This document shows positions 25,501 through 34,235 of a DNA stretch of 64,000 nt, one piece after another. The number at the start of each line of letters is the position of its first letter. Positions within the stretch are counted from its first letter, which is position 1. The position numbers and the translations under genes are program-made. The DNA is from Enchytraeus crypticus (lineage: Eukaryota; Annelida; Clitellata; Enchytraeida; Enchytraeidae): assembly GCA_905160935.1 (NCBI GenBank), contig CAJHZI010000514.1, forward strand, positions 2,315,501 through 2,379,500, read 5' to 3'. The notes beneath the pieces are model-generated. The model saw only the letters and a list, made by a program, of their open reading frames with translations, made no database searches and was not told the DNA's origin.

Positions 25501-28500
25501 AGGAAACTGACACTAAACTACTTTATTTTTGGACTGGTTTTCTGGATCTTGGAATCTGTACTGTTCTGGACCTTCTTTTTGCACACCTGCTTAGATTTGT
25601 CCCAATAGTGGTCGATGTTGTTATCGACAACAGTAGCACTCTAATGAATATTATTATTACTATTATTATTATTACTAAACTCAAGTATAGCTTTTCTTAA
25701 TTAGAGAAAATTCTGTTATAAGTATTTGATAGAAGGAGGTACTTAGATTAAGAAAAGATAGCAGACTACCCATTTATTAGTTTGGAATCATGATTTTAAA
25801 AAAAGACAGGGCAAAAAAATAAAATTGCTTCATAACAAGAAATAGCTAATCCGTCACTTAAAATATTACAAATTCTAATTATTACAATTTTAAAACAAAT
25901 TTGCGCAAATCAATCAATCCGGTCAATGCATCGCACTTCTTTGGACTCTGCGCTTCTAAAATTGTAATTAATTTAGCTTAACAATTTTTAAAGATCAGAA
26001 ATTAAGAGGCGATATCTTGCTTGACTCCTACAAGTATATGTAATATCAATTACAGCAATCAGCAACAAAGACAGTATTATACTTACAATCTCTCTCAATT
26101 ACAATAGCAAACCAACTACATTATACAGAGTGTATTAAAACGGCTAATATTATATAATGCATGCACATTATTAAGCATGCCAATAATTATATATTTAGCT
26201 ATGTTACCTTGGGTCTGCCACCAGTGCAAATGCATAACCTTTTATAGCGATATTTTTCTCCACTTTCTGTAGTTACTATCTGAAGATGTTTCAAACATAA
26301 CAATTTCATTAGTTAAAGCATAATAGTATTTCATATATTAGTTATAAAGGATTGTATCATTATCAATGGATAGCATCACAGTTCATGCTAACATCAGTCA
26401 CCTTCACTGATTGCTTAAAAAGTTGATAATTTAAATCACATTGTATTTAGTACCAGGTTCAAAGTGTGAATCAAAAATAGGACTTTATCTGAGGATATAT
26501 CTTTATCTGAGAATTAGCAGCCAATTAAAACATGAAACATTTTTATAATCTATAAAACCAGAAAAATTCAAAATAATTTAAGGGCTGAGCCAGTGCCTGG
26601 ATCACTTAAACGTCTGACTGTGGAACAGTTGGTGCAGAGTTCAAATCCAGGATCAATCAATCAATTAATAAGAATTTAACGGTCGTTCCTCGCCATAAGG
26701 CAATGTCAGTGACTTCTCTAGCAGAATCTACACAAACAGACGCCAAAGCACCACACGATGACGACTGCGTATACAGATACTATAAGAGAAAGCGAGATCT
26801 AAACAGCAGAAGTCCAAAGTCCATCCTGAGACTATAACTAAAACGAACTTGCGACAGTTAGTCTTTAATACAGTAGCATTGAAAGTACTCTTTGAAAAAT
26901 ATCTTAGAATTTGAAATCTTGATAAGTGGTTATTTAAAAGTAGCATAAGGCGTTGAAAGATAATAGCTCAAGTGTTCAGCACTTACCTAGGATGTCCAAT
27001 GACTTATAACTTTCTGAAAACTGTTCAACTTTCATTAATATGAAAAACGAAGGACAAGATATAGATTTCTACAACAGTTAGTCGAAAATGTTTGAACATT
27101 TTCATTAAAAATAGCAAACTGTAGCAAATGAACTAGACATAGCAAGCCAGAAGCTAAACCAACCCGTTGTTCACTATTTAATCCAGTAACAGTATCATGT
27201 AAAATGGTGACAAGAGAATTGTCCTTCAGTAGTTCACTAGACTGCTGTTCCTTTACATCAAACTGCTCGAGGGTCTTTGTTAGCTGTATACATACATCAA
27301 CAAGGCAAAACTTTTACAATATCTGAAACTTAAAGAAAAATAGAAAATAAAGTAGAAATTGCTATATAATTTTGTAATTCCAAGTCTGGTTAACCTGGGA
27401 TTCAGGGATGAAGATGATGATGATAATAAAAACTTAAATAAATATACATGCCTTAGTCATACGCGATCTCCTGATTATACACATCAATTTTGACAAGTCA
27501 ATTCTAAAGATTAAATGCTTAATAAATGATATCCATGTACATGGTGCATCAAGTGCAGACTCTGTAATGGCACTGTTTTGCTATTAGCATATTTGTAATT
27601 TTATATGTTTTGACCATTGGCACCTGAAGGGTGGAGTCCAACAGTTACACTTTATGTCTACATTACCAAACGAGGCATCAATGGGGTAGTAAATTGAAAG
27701 TTGCTTTAGAATCCATTGCATATTTATTTCCATTGAATATTTAGATTAGTTTATAGATAAAATGCAACATCACAATTCTAATAACATACAAATAGCAGCA
27801 AAAAAACAAATTTAAACTTAAAGATTAAAAAAAAAAAAAAAAACAATATTAAAACCAAATGATTACTTGCATTAATATTATTATTCTATTACATGCAGAA
27901 TATCAAGATATTATAGTATAGTATCAAGATAGTGTAGACAGCACATTTTACCAAATTTACACAACAAATAATTTTTAAGAATTATAAGGAAAAATGTTAA
28001 TGTCATTTTTTACTTTTTATAAATTGAAATAAAGAAGACCATTACGACTTTCAAGATCTTCTTACAGATAATTCTCTTTGGATCTTTTATACTTGCTGGT
28101 AATGATGTAGACATTTACAGATTGACTCGATCAATTCCTTCTACACAAGAATTACTACCCGGCTGATATACAGTACAGTATATTTATTAATATTTTGACG
28201 TCCCTGACATCATCCTTGTATGAGGAAACGGACGATAAACCTTTATTATTATTATTATTTTATTATTATTATAATATTCACATACAAACATTTCTAAGTA
28301 TCAAGAGATTTACTAACCTGTTTGAAGTTAACAACAGATTTGAGGATAGGCGATGCACTTAACAGTAGAACAGAAGTTTCCGGAGCAATGGCTGCCAACT
28401 GAAAACATGTATGCAATATTTAATCACAAGATTAGAATAATTATTACAATAATTACAAGATTATAAAATTACAAGGCTTTTAAATAGTTTTCATCATGAA

Positions 28501-30009
28501 AGACGTCCCTGACAAGCCTCAAGGAGACAAACTGGACATTAAATTCACATTGAATGATTGTATTATATTCTCAAACAAAACAAACAAGTTTGTGCACAGA
28601 TAATTTACCAACTTTAGATTTATCTTTTAGAAACAAATTCTCAAATAGACAATGTAAAAAAAGAAATGCAAAAGTAATGTGGTGAAATGTTGAACAGGTA
28701 TTAAGCAGAACTATTTTATCATTAGTCACAAATTTAAGAAACTCAATTTTAAAAAGTAAAGGACATATGTAGTATAACCCTACAATTTGATTGTAGATTA
28801 AAGTAACTGCTTGACTACTGGCTGGAGCCAGTGGCGAAGTCGGTAAGATATTCGACCGCATATCAGTAGGTGCGGGTTCAATTCCTGGGCTCACACGTCA
28901 CTGACATCACTTTCGAGTGAGGAAACTGACGTTAACCTTAGCTTTACTTTTACTTTTTTACTACAGTGAATTCAATAAAGCCACATAAAACATCAAACAT
29001 TTTCTTCTAATATAAATAGCTTTGAACATCACACAATATTATTCAATATAATTTAAACTAATTTAAGCAAATCTATTAACTGACTATTAACTACTTTAAG
29101 TAAATCCTTGAACTACCCTTGAGCAACTATAAATATTACGTCCAAAAGAGGTAACCTTTTGACTTTTACAAATTTTGAAAAGGTGATTGTGTGTTCAGAC
29201 ATGCAGTCTAACTGTTTTGTAACTGTGTGTATGTCTTTCAAACACACAGTCAAAGACTGTATGTTAGAAAGTGTAACTGCAGAAAAGCATCCTATGGAGA
29301 AATCTTCCAACTTGCGTACTGCAGACAGACAATAAGAGAGACTGAAAAACCAGAGAGAGAGACAGAGAGGCAGAGAGAGAGAGAGAGACAGAGAGTGAGA
29401 GAGAAATGATCTACGATTCTAAAGTGAAATATTGTAAGAATAAATTGAATTTTAAAATTACGTCTGATTGGCGATTTGCATGTTTTATATCTTTGGTTTT
29501 CTACCCCGTATCAGCTACCTAGACATGTTTTGAAGATGCGTGTGAGTAGCCTTTGGTATTAGTTCTAGTTGAAGATGATAAACTCTGGTAAATATAAAAA
29601 TAATTATATACAAAAGAAACACGAGCCAATGTGATTCCAAAAATAAGAAGAATATTCAAATCTGGTTCTCTAACAAGCATGGTTACTCCAATTTTACTTA
29701 ATTTGTTATAATGATTTAATCTGTTTTAGTAGCATGGAGTATTGATGCCACTCCCAATCACCATAACCAAATAATACTATGGAATCTTTATCAAAATTAT
29801 AATATTTTGAGCCAAAAAAAAATATGGGGTGAAATAAATTAATAAAAAATGTAAAAAGAGGGACATATCCAAAAGTTGCAAGACCGATCAGATCTTCTAG
29901 GGTGTGGTATTGGACTGTAAATAAGACTCACTGTTTCAGTACAGGTGACACCAGCAATGCCTCCTCCAATCACTATCACACTGTATTCGATAGGCTTCTG
30001 ATCAGTCAT
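11455..30009 (-). CDS. PYROXD1: Pyridine nucleotide-disulphide oxidoreductase domain protein 1, 14 coding exons
   Basis: Exons, in transcript order: 30009-29932, 28398-28318, 27283-27164, 26279-26208, 24791-24735, 23941-23868, 23240-23077, 22282-22194, 20400-20289, 19530-19418, 17990-17868, 14277-14134, 13364-13292, 11624-11455. All introns are GT-AG, frame is kept throughout, and the total is 489 aa against about 500 in human. Known role: a class I flavoprotein oxidoreductase that, with NAD(P)H, protects the tRNA ligase RTCB complex from oxidative inactivation; human variants cause myopathy. Visible: FAD-binding [13 protein letters not shown] (residues 11-23); a central GNGGIA dinucleotide motif (152-157), whose Asn corresponds to the human position changed in myopathy; [24 protein letters not shown]; the second FAD motif [23 protein letters not shown]; and the family tail [14 protein letters not shown]. 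No CxxxxC redox disulphide is seen, as in other PYROXD1. The start is the first in-frame ATG (a TTG lies 12 bases upstream). Confidence 0.96.
11796..11910 (+). repeat. tRNA-derived SINE (family S1) copy
   Basis: Degenerate copy in PYROXD1 intron 13. It has an A-box-like segment (GTGACGAGATCGGTAAGA), then the B-box GGTTCAAATCC about 40 bases later, and the GCTTTCGAG block of the SINE body. A and B boxes are internal Pol III promoters. Confidence 0.7.
12297..12340. repeat. Perfect 12-bp inverted repeat (hairpin)
   Basis: Arms TTACCTGGTACC and GGTACCAGGTAA enclose a 20-base GC-rich loop containing GCCAGGTGGCCCGG, which partly repeats the arm motif. It lies in PYROXD1 intron 13 and stands out from the AT-rich surroundings. 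Function unknown. Confidence 0.8.
12988..13258 (+). repeat. Retroposon family B, near-complete copy with (GAT)n tail
   Basis: Best copy of family B: head TGTTATGTCC, GAATAGACCAACCGG, GTGTCGTAGAAGGCAACTAG, a middle block with GGCATTCAGTTGGCGAGCGCC, and the 3' end TCTATTCGTATCCCGACTCT then AGTTAAACTGGGATTCAAGG, closing in GATGATGATGATG. The 3' end matches the untranslated end of the LINE fragment at 33734-34060. Its right edge is only 34 bases from exon 13 of PYROXD1. Confidence 0.8.
13845..14104. repeat. 34-bp minisatellite, about 8 copies
   Basis: Units of the form AAACATTATAGCAAGAAG, CATAGAGAACAATTAG with point differences. The array lies in PYROXD1 intron 12 and ends 29 bases from the exon 12 donor. 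Confidence 0.85.
14261..14354. repeat. 42-bp tandem duplication of the exon 12 acceptor region
   Basis: The segment covering the first 12 coding bases of PYROXD1 exon 12 (on the minus strand ATGAGATTATGG), its AG acceptor and about 25 intronic bases is repeated with a 42-bp period. AG junctions fall at 14278 (used in the gene model) and at about 14320. A further interrupted copy continues from 14351 and resumes at 15071. Confidence 0.85.
14365..15070 (+). mobile_element. LINE A: 5'-truncated non-LTR retrotransposon with 10-bp target duplication
   Basis: About 700 bp encoding the C-terminal part of an endonuclease-reverse transcriptase, with several stops and frame breaks. Recognisable blocks are [51 protein letters not shown] and, in an open stretch at 14822-15049, [30 protein letters not shown] and [13 protein letters not shown]-like residues. 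It ends in a short hairpin (CCTGCCAATAGGCAG) and GCGAGAGAG. The direct repeat AATCTCATCT flanks it at 14355-14364 and 15071-15080: a target-site duplication. It is inserted within the duplicated exon 12 acceptor unit in PYROXD1 intron 11. Confidence 0.88.
15137..15186 (-). repeat. Retroposon family B, 3' tail fragment
   Basis: Minus-strand remnant holding only AGTTAAACTGGGGTTAAAGG and a short (GAT)n-like end. Confidence 0.55.
15200..17350 (+). mobile_element. Decayed non-LTR retrotransposon, reverse transcriptase region
   Basis: RT domain spread over open stretches at 15473-15886, 16014-16301 and 16586-17074, broken by stops and frameshifts. Recognised blocks: [34 protein letters not shown]-like residues, [60 protein letters not shown] (the Tyr of the YADD motif is replaced by a stop), [20 protein letters not shown]. 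This is a different family from LINE A and from the CR1/L2-like copy. The 3' region (17084-17350) is T-rich, ending CCCAAGTGGCGAATAAAAGG. It lies in PYROXD1 intron 11, on the opposite strand to the gene. Confidence 0.85.
17375..17485 (-). repeat. Retroposon family B fragment, head side
   Basis: Minus-strand remnant with TGTGTTCGGGTTGCTGAAGA, AATAGATCAAACG and a GTGTCGTAAAAGTTGAC block, ending at GGGCGCCTAAGCACC. Confidence 0.6.
17570..17770. repeat. (GAT)n tract and compound 29-bp minisatellite
   Basis: A (GATGAT)n run at 17570-17600, then about five units of AGTCTAGTTCTTTC plus a variable number of CAT triplets. It lies in PYROXD1 intron 11, ending about 100 bases from exon 11. Confidence 0.9.
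19635..20000 (-). repeat. Retroposon family C, near-complete copy
   Basis: About 365 bp, collinear with 61245-61612. Read on the minus strand: TTGTGCTCGGGCGTGG head, CGTAAGAGGCGACTAAGG, GAGGTGGG/TCCCC middle, CACCATGAAATATTTTCCCC, GGCAACGGTAAACC, then the LINE A-type end with TGCCACTTGG and GAAGAAG. No ORF of its own. It lies in PYROXD1 intron 9. Confidence 0.8.
21064..21823. mobile_element. Foldback-like DNA element with about 180-bp inverted ends
   Basis: The ends are inverted copies starting GACTGGGGCAAC/A, then AAAAATAAT, CCCCTA, AATCTCAATAACTT, AAATTTG and a GTAGAAA/GCGTTTCTAC block: left about 21064-21260, right about 21650-21823. The right half also contains a diverged direct copy of the same module (about 21470-21620), marked by CAAATTTGC, GTAGAAA, GAAATTGTGT-like and TTTTGTCGAAGTTA. 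There is no coding capacity. It lies in PYROXD1 intron 8. The target-site duplication is unclear. Confidence 0.8.
22000..22075 (-). repeat. tRNA-like SINE remnant
   Basis: Short degenerate segment with CAGTGCCGGGGGAGCAATAG and TCTGAACTTTGCATC, resembling the B-box end of family S1 on the minus strand. Weak. Confidence 0.35.
22452..22541. repeat. (TA)n microsatellite
   Basis: About 90 bases of almost pure TA with one GTA interruption, in PYROXD1 intron 7. Confidence 0.95.
24055..24375 (-). repeat. Retroposon family B copy with (TTA)n alongside
   Basis: Complete-looking minus-strand copy (24098-24375): head TTGTGTCCGGGTTGTTTGAG, GTGTCGTAGAAGGCGACTAA, CATTCGGTTGATGAGCGCC, tail CGTATCCCGACTCTAGTTAA and (GAT)n. 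A (TTA)8 run lies at 24056-24080. In PYROXD1 intron 5. Confidence 0.8.
24998..25218 (-). repeat. Retroposon family B copy
   Basis: Minus-strand copy with head TTGTGTCCGGGTTGCTGAAG, AATAGAACAGC, GCGCCATAGTACCC, GAGCGCCTAGACTCC and tail AGCTCTAGTTAAATTGGAAT with (GAT)n. The GTGTCG block has been lost. In PYROXD1 intron 4. Confidence 0.75.
25500..25680 (+). repeat. CR1/L2-like LINE 3' end with (ATT)n tail
   Basis: Matches the 3' untranslated end of the LINE at 52080-55200: GGACTGGTTTTCTGGATCTT, CTGTTCTGGACC, a CTGCTTAGATTTGTCCCAATA-like segment, GTAGCACTCTAAT, then (ATT)n. No coding part remains. Confidence 0.75.
26582..26740 (+). repeat. tRNA-derived SINE copy
   Basis: GGCTGAGCCAGTGCCTGGA A-box region, GAGTTCAAATCC B-box about 50 bases later, then CAATCAATCAATTAATAAG and a second, inverted SINE-like 3' piece (AACGGTCGTTCCTCGCC, AATGTCAGTGAC). 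It may be two abutting copies in opposite orientation. In PYROXD1 intron 3. Confidence 0.55.
28820..28960 (+). repeat. tRNA-derived SINE family S1, best-preserved plus-strand copy
   Basis: GGAGCCAGTGGCGAAGTCGG (A-box-like), TATTCGACCGC, GGTGCGGGTTCAATTCCTGG (B-box GGTTCAATTCC), CGTCACTGACATC, TTTCGAGTGAGGAAACTGAC, GTTAACCTTAGCTTTAC and a T-rich end. Body and spacing are those of a tRNA-derived SINE, not of a functional tRNA gene: there is no acceptor-stem pairing. In PYROXD1 intron 1. Confidence 0.85.
29350..29403. repeat. (GA)n-rich microsatellite
   Basis: GAGAGAGACAGAGAGGC pattern in PYROXD1 intron 1. No hairpin-type LINE A end is visible next to it. Confidence 0.8.
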
Positions 30010-30731
30010 TGTTGAACTCAAACGTTCTATTTTCCTATGATCTAATAATCGAATTTAAGTTAAAGAGCTAGAAGTAGACTTCATTAAAGCTTTAAAAGTT
30101 ACAGGACAGACCTAGAATAAAGCGGTAATTAATAGGTAACAATCATGTAGTATTGTGTAGTATTGTACAAGAACATAATATAAAATACTTATAATGAACA
30201 CGCCTTATTCACAATTTAATGTATATAAAGAAATTTATACTATAGATAGAAAGCAGATATTATACAGCAGTTATTTATAAATAATAGGTGACGCCGGGTT
30301 TTTCCTACAAAGATTTATAATAGATGATGTAAGCCGGGGTATAGCTAGTTTATTACGACGGGTATTTCCAAAAGTGCGTCGTTGAAGCGTAAGTCGGCAA
30401 AGCAAGAAGTGCTGTGAGTGGCCGAAGCCGATAGCTAGAATAGTACATAAAGCAGCCGTCGATACATACAAAATCAGATTGGGTTCTGTGTGGTTCGTCT
30501 GCGCAGTAACTCAGGGAGGCCAGAACCTTCTACGCGAAAGTACTGGGAACCGAGGGAGGATAGTGTGATATCCCAAGGCAAAAGTACGATTAGTATACAG
30601 AAATCTGGTCTTCGTCTACCCGAAAGCTTTCAGGCTCACTTGTTAGCCTAGGCTTGTAGCCTCGGTATTTGTCTTGTTGTCTCGATTTGTTGTATTGTGG
30701 TGTTGGCGTCCCCCTGGGCAAGCCCAGGTAA

Positions 30732-31001
30732 GAGGCTGGTAGTCCGCGGCGATACCCGGGTCGAGTCCGTCTCTGTGGGTATTCGCTAAGCGCCTGGGTC
30801 GAGTGTGTCTCTGCAGTCGGTAGGCTGGTAGTCCACGGCATTGCCCGGGTCGAGTTCGTCTCTGCGGGTATTTGCTAAGCGCCTGGGTCGAGTGTGTCAC
30901 TGCAGGCTGGAGGCTAGCAACGGCATTGACTGGGTCGAGTTCGTCTCTGCAGGTATTTGCTAAGCGCCTGGGTCGAGTTCATCTCTGCAGGCGGGAGTAG
31001 G
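30732..31001. repeat. GC-rich minisatellite, about 87-bp units, three copies
   Basis: Units contain CGGGTCGAGTTCGTCTCTGC, GGTATTTGCTAAGCGCCTGG and GTCGAGTGTGTCTCTGCAG, then a variable GGCTGGTAGTCCACGGC spacer. Unit starts are near 30755, 30844 and 30929. The motif GGGTCGAG also recurs within each unit. Strongly GC-biased against the local background. Confidence 0.85.
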
Positions 31002-31206
31002 ATTGCCAATTACCAGTTGACCATCAACGAATTTCTCATCGACTACACGGAAGGCCGATTATGCTACCTTCAGCAACGGCGATAGTAGAAACTACGGAAA
31101 GACCAAAGTAGGAAAAGAGATAGGGAAGAATAATTCTAGTCTAAAGGATATAGAGAAGAATTAATAGGGTAAAGAAGAATAAAGTTCGTCGCAGTTAAAA
31201 TAGCCA

Positions 31207-31208
<2 letters not shown>

Positions 31209-31300
<92 letters not shown>
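31209..31300. repeat. (TA)n microsatellite
   Basis: TA dinucleotide run with one TTTTATA interruption, between the GC-rich minisatellite and the small ORF at 31463. Confidence 0.95.
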
Positions 31301-31302
<2 letters not shown>

Positions 31303-31462
31303 ACTACTACAAGTCTGAAAACTAGGAAGCAGGGCAGAAACTCAAACCGCAATCGCCTAAAATACCGCAGACGCAGAGTACGCTTCCACTCTAGATTCGG
31401 GTCATCATATCAATTCGCCCCGAGAACCACATACATTACGGAATAGAATCTACCAAGTCAGC

Positions 31463-31759
31463 ATGGCAGAAACTCAACCGTCATCGCCTAAATACGTAGA
31501 AGATGTGGAGTACGCTTCTACTCCCGACTCGGTCCAGCGTCGATGCTGTGCACCGGGTTCCCGAGAACCCAGTAACGAAGTAGGCAAGGGAGGTTGGACC
31601 TTGGCCTACTCAGTCGGAAATGAACAAGAAAGGCCTATCGAGACGGATGATACCGGGAAAGAAGTATCATCCGAAGACGCAGCAACTCCGTTCCTCCTGA
31701 CAAGCGGTACCCTTAGTAAAACATTCGACGGAAAACCTGCCGTCTCGAAGCACTGCTGA
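31463..31759 (+). CDS. Unrecognised 98-residue ORF in the GC-richer island
   Basis: ATG-initiated ORF (starts MAETQPSSPKYVEDVEYAS) with no family I recognise. Acidic and Ser/Pro/Thr-rich, no membrane segment, no clear domain. The first 100 bases are an imperfect duplicate of 31322-31432 (shared GCAGAAACTCAA, ATCGCCTAAA, GAGTACGCTTC), where the frame is broken. It could be a gag-like remnant of a mobile element, a small lineage-specific gene, or chance. Low confidence that it is expressed. Confidence 0.25.
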   Translation: MAETQPSSPKYVEDVEYASTPDSVQRRCCAPGSREPSNEVGKGGWTLAYSVGNEQERPIETDDTGKEVSSEDAATPFLLTSGTLSKTFDGKPAVSKHC

Positions 31760-32159
31760 CCGGCGAGCGAGTCCAGAGGTAGACAACCGCTCGAGGACGA
31801 ACAGGCAGCAAGGCTGTTCACGACAATACTCAACAAATAACAAACACATATTATTCCGGGAGAGCTAAAAAACACTAATCAATCAAAAACTATATTAGCA
31901 TTCAAAAACTATACTAGTATTCTTATATTTTAACTTGACGGACGTTATAGATAATAGTATCACCTGATGTTTATTAATTAATACTCACTAATGTAGAGTT
32001 AAATAATTTGAATACAAGAACAGAATATAGGCCTCCACTAAGCCATTTGATATTAACATAAACTAACACAACTATTAATATAAACTAAACATTATTTGGC
32101 TTTTTTATATTTTATATTTTATATTTTGCCTACTATACTACTACTTTTGCCTATACTAT

Positions 32160-32196
32160 ACTAGCCTATAATATATATACTATACTATATATATAA

Positions 32197-32272
<76 letters not shown>

Positions 32273-32275
32273 CAT
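32160..32275. repeat. (TA)n microsatellite
   Basis: Long TA run after a TTTTATATTTTATATTTTA stretch. Confidence 0.95.
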
Positions 32276-32544
32276 GTATATACTACTAGAACACATGAAA
32301 ATATTTACGTACATGTAAATAAACATTGCGCAATAGGTCAAGGCCTATCCGTAAATTAATTTTCTTGTTTAGCGCTCAAGATTTTCTGGAGTAATAACTG
32401 TCGTAACAAAATCCTTGAAAAAGTCTACATTACCAGTAACCTTAAACCTTCCGCTAGGCAGAAGAATACATAGTGGTAAAATATAATAGTTGTATTTTAG
32501 TGCAACGACCTAGTCGTTTATTGTAGTAAAACTTAAACTTTTAA

Positions 32545-32650
32545 TTCTTTTTTTGCTCGCCGGCTTGATTTTGTCTCAATAGTGCTCGATGTTGTCATTG
32601 ATGACTGTAGCACTCTAATTGTTGTTATGTTAAATTGTTGTTATGTACAG
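32545..32650 (+). repeat. CR1/L2-like LINE 3' end fragment
   Basis: Matches the complement of 52100-52200: TTTTTGCTCGCCGGCTTGAT, TTTGTCTCAATAGTGCTCGA, TGTTGTCATTGATGACTGTA, GCACTCTAATTGTTGTTATG. Only the last 100 bp of the element remain. Confidence 0.8.
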
Positions 32651-33445
32651 CTAAAAGATTGTTCATTTATGCTAAATGATTGTTCATCTATCTACGTGCA
32701 TAAGTCACCCTTAATGTCAAGCTAATAAGCAATCCTAGATAGTGCGATTACTTTTACTTTATTGGGTTTAAAGTCAGGGTCAAAGGCCTCAATGGCGTCT
32801 CTTCAAGACGTCAAAGGTACATACCATTGTACGGTTGTTCCGCTTCATGACACCCGATCATCGACATGATTGACCAATCGCGACCGATTAACCAAAGCAG
32901 CAACTATACTGAGTGATGAACCAGTTCTCAGCCTAAGTGAACAATGATCAAAATAATATCAGGGTCCCTGAGATCAAAGCGAACGCCTACATTAACCACC
33001 CCTCCGATATGGTTCATTGGTATAATACTGCTAGGATAGTTCATACAGTTTTCGACTATTAATCGTAGCCCGAACAATAGTAGTCCTAGGCATATATAAA
33101 GGCCCCTATCGAAATTCAGTGTGATTTTCGTATCGTTATCCGTAGTATACATTCATATAGAATGATACAGCCCATAGAGACTAGGTCTTGTGAATGTTCG
33201 AGATTTTCTTTATGAAAAACTCACATGGGAAGTGATCCAAACACCACCGTATAGAAATAAATAATCATATACCTGACATTCCATCTTGATTCTACATACG
33301 AAGTCTTGTTCCATTAAGAATGTATGACGTTAATATAATTAGTTAAATAGTAATTGCCACTTAATAGCAGAGGCCATGATTACGCTATAATAAGCACTTC
33401 ATAATAATTTCCTTCGAACGCCTTTCTTTAACCAGTATTGTAGTA

Positions 33446-33673
33446 CGATCACTAAGTAATTAAACGATCACTAAGTAATTAAACGATCACTAAGTAATTA
33501 AACGATCACTAAGTAAATAAACGATCACTAAGTAATTAAACGATCACTAAGTAATTAAACGATCACTAAGTAATTAAACGATCACTAAATAATTAAACGA
33601 TCACTAAGTAATTAAACGATCACTAAGTAAATAAACGATCACTACGTAAATAAACGATCACTAAGTAATTAAA
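33446..33673. repeat. 19-bp tandem array, 12 copies
   Basis: Unit CGATCACTAAGTAATTAAA repeated 12 times with only single-base variants (ATAA for TTAA, AAAT for AAGT, ACGT for AAGT). It ends 60 bases before the LINE B coding fragment. Confidence 0.95.
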
Positions 33674-33733
33674 CTGTATTTATTTCTATCAAGAAATTAT
33701 ATTACACATGTAAACTAGTAGTCAGGATGGAAA

Positions 33734-34060
33734 ATGAATGTGAGGATGAATTCGAGTGTTAAGAGAATTAGGGATAGATTGGCTCAGTCGAGATTGAGAT
33801 GGTATGAGCATATTGTAAGAAAGGCAGATGATGATGTAGGCCTAAAGAGAGTTTGGAGGGAAGAGCTGGATGTTGAACTAAAGAGAGGTAGACCACAATT
33901 AACGTGGGATGCGGTGATTAAGAAGGACAATAGTTAAAATACGGGATTGACTGATGACACAATATATGGTGTGGGACAAAAAGGATTGGAGAAGATCTAT
34001 TCGTATCCCGAACCTAGTTAAACAGAGCTTAAAGCAAAGAAGACAATGATGATTATAAAT
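33734..34060 (+). mobile_element. LINE B: C-terminal fragment of a second endonuclease-RT element
   Basis: A short open stretch (33734-33937) with SVKRIRDRLAQSRLRWYEHI and ELKRGRPQLTWDAV, typical of the extreme C-terminus of endonuclease-RT LINEs (the LRWYGHVxR region). It is followed by a 3' UTR with GGGATTGACTGATGA, CTATTCGTATCCCGAACCTA and AGTTAAACAGAGCTTAAAGC. This 3' UTR is the source-type end of retroposon family B. Confidence 0.75.
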
Positions 34061-34164
34061 GTACATGTAGTTTGTAAACATTACTAATCGAAAAGTACTT
34101 AGTTACAACATAATCGAAGTCGACGAATCCTTCAATCTTGTTTTCGAAAGAGTTCAATATAATA

Positions 34165-34235
34165 TAACGTCCCTGACATTGCACTATGGTGAGGAACCGG
34201 AAGTTAAATTCTTATTAATTGATTGAAATTGATTG
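34165..34235 (+). repeat. SINE 3' fragment
   Basis: AACGTCCCTGACATTGC, GAGGAACCGGAAGTTAAATT, TTATTAATTGATTG: the SINE 3' body with an ATTG-type tail. Similar pieces lie at 28196-28262 and 57712-57780. Confidence 0.5.

Noticed and set aside
28820-28960. Possible functional tRNA on the plus strand
   Set aside because: Has A/B boxes, but the same block recurs with its body and tail at 11.8, 48.6 and 62.3 kb; it is a SINE.
31161-31352. ORFs of Ile-Tyr repeats here and at 42678-43199
   Set aside because: Read-through of (TA)n.
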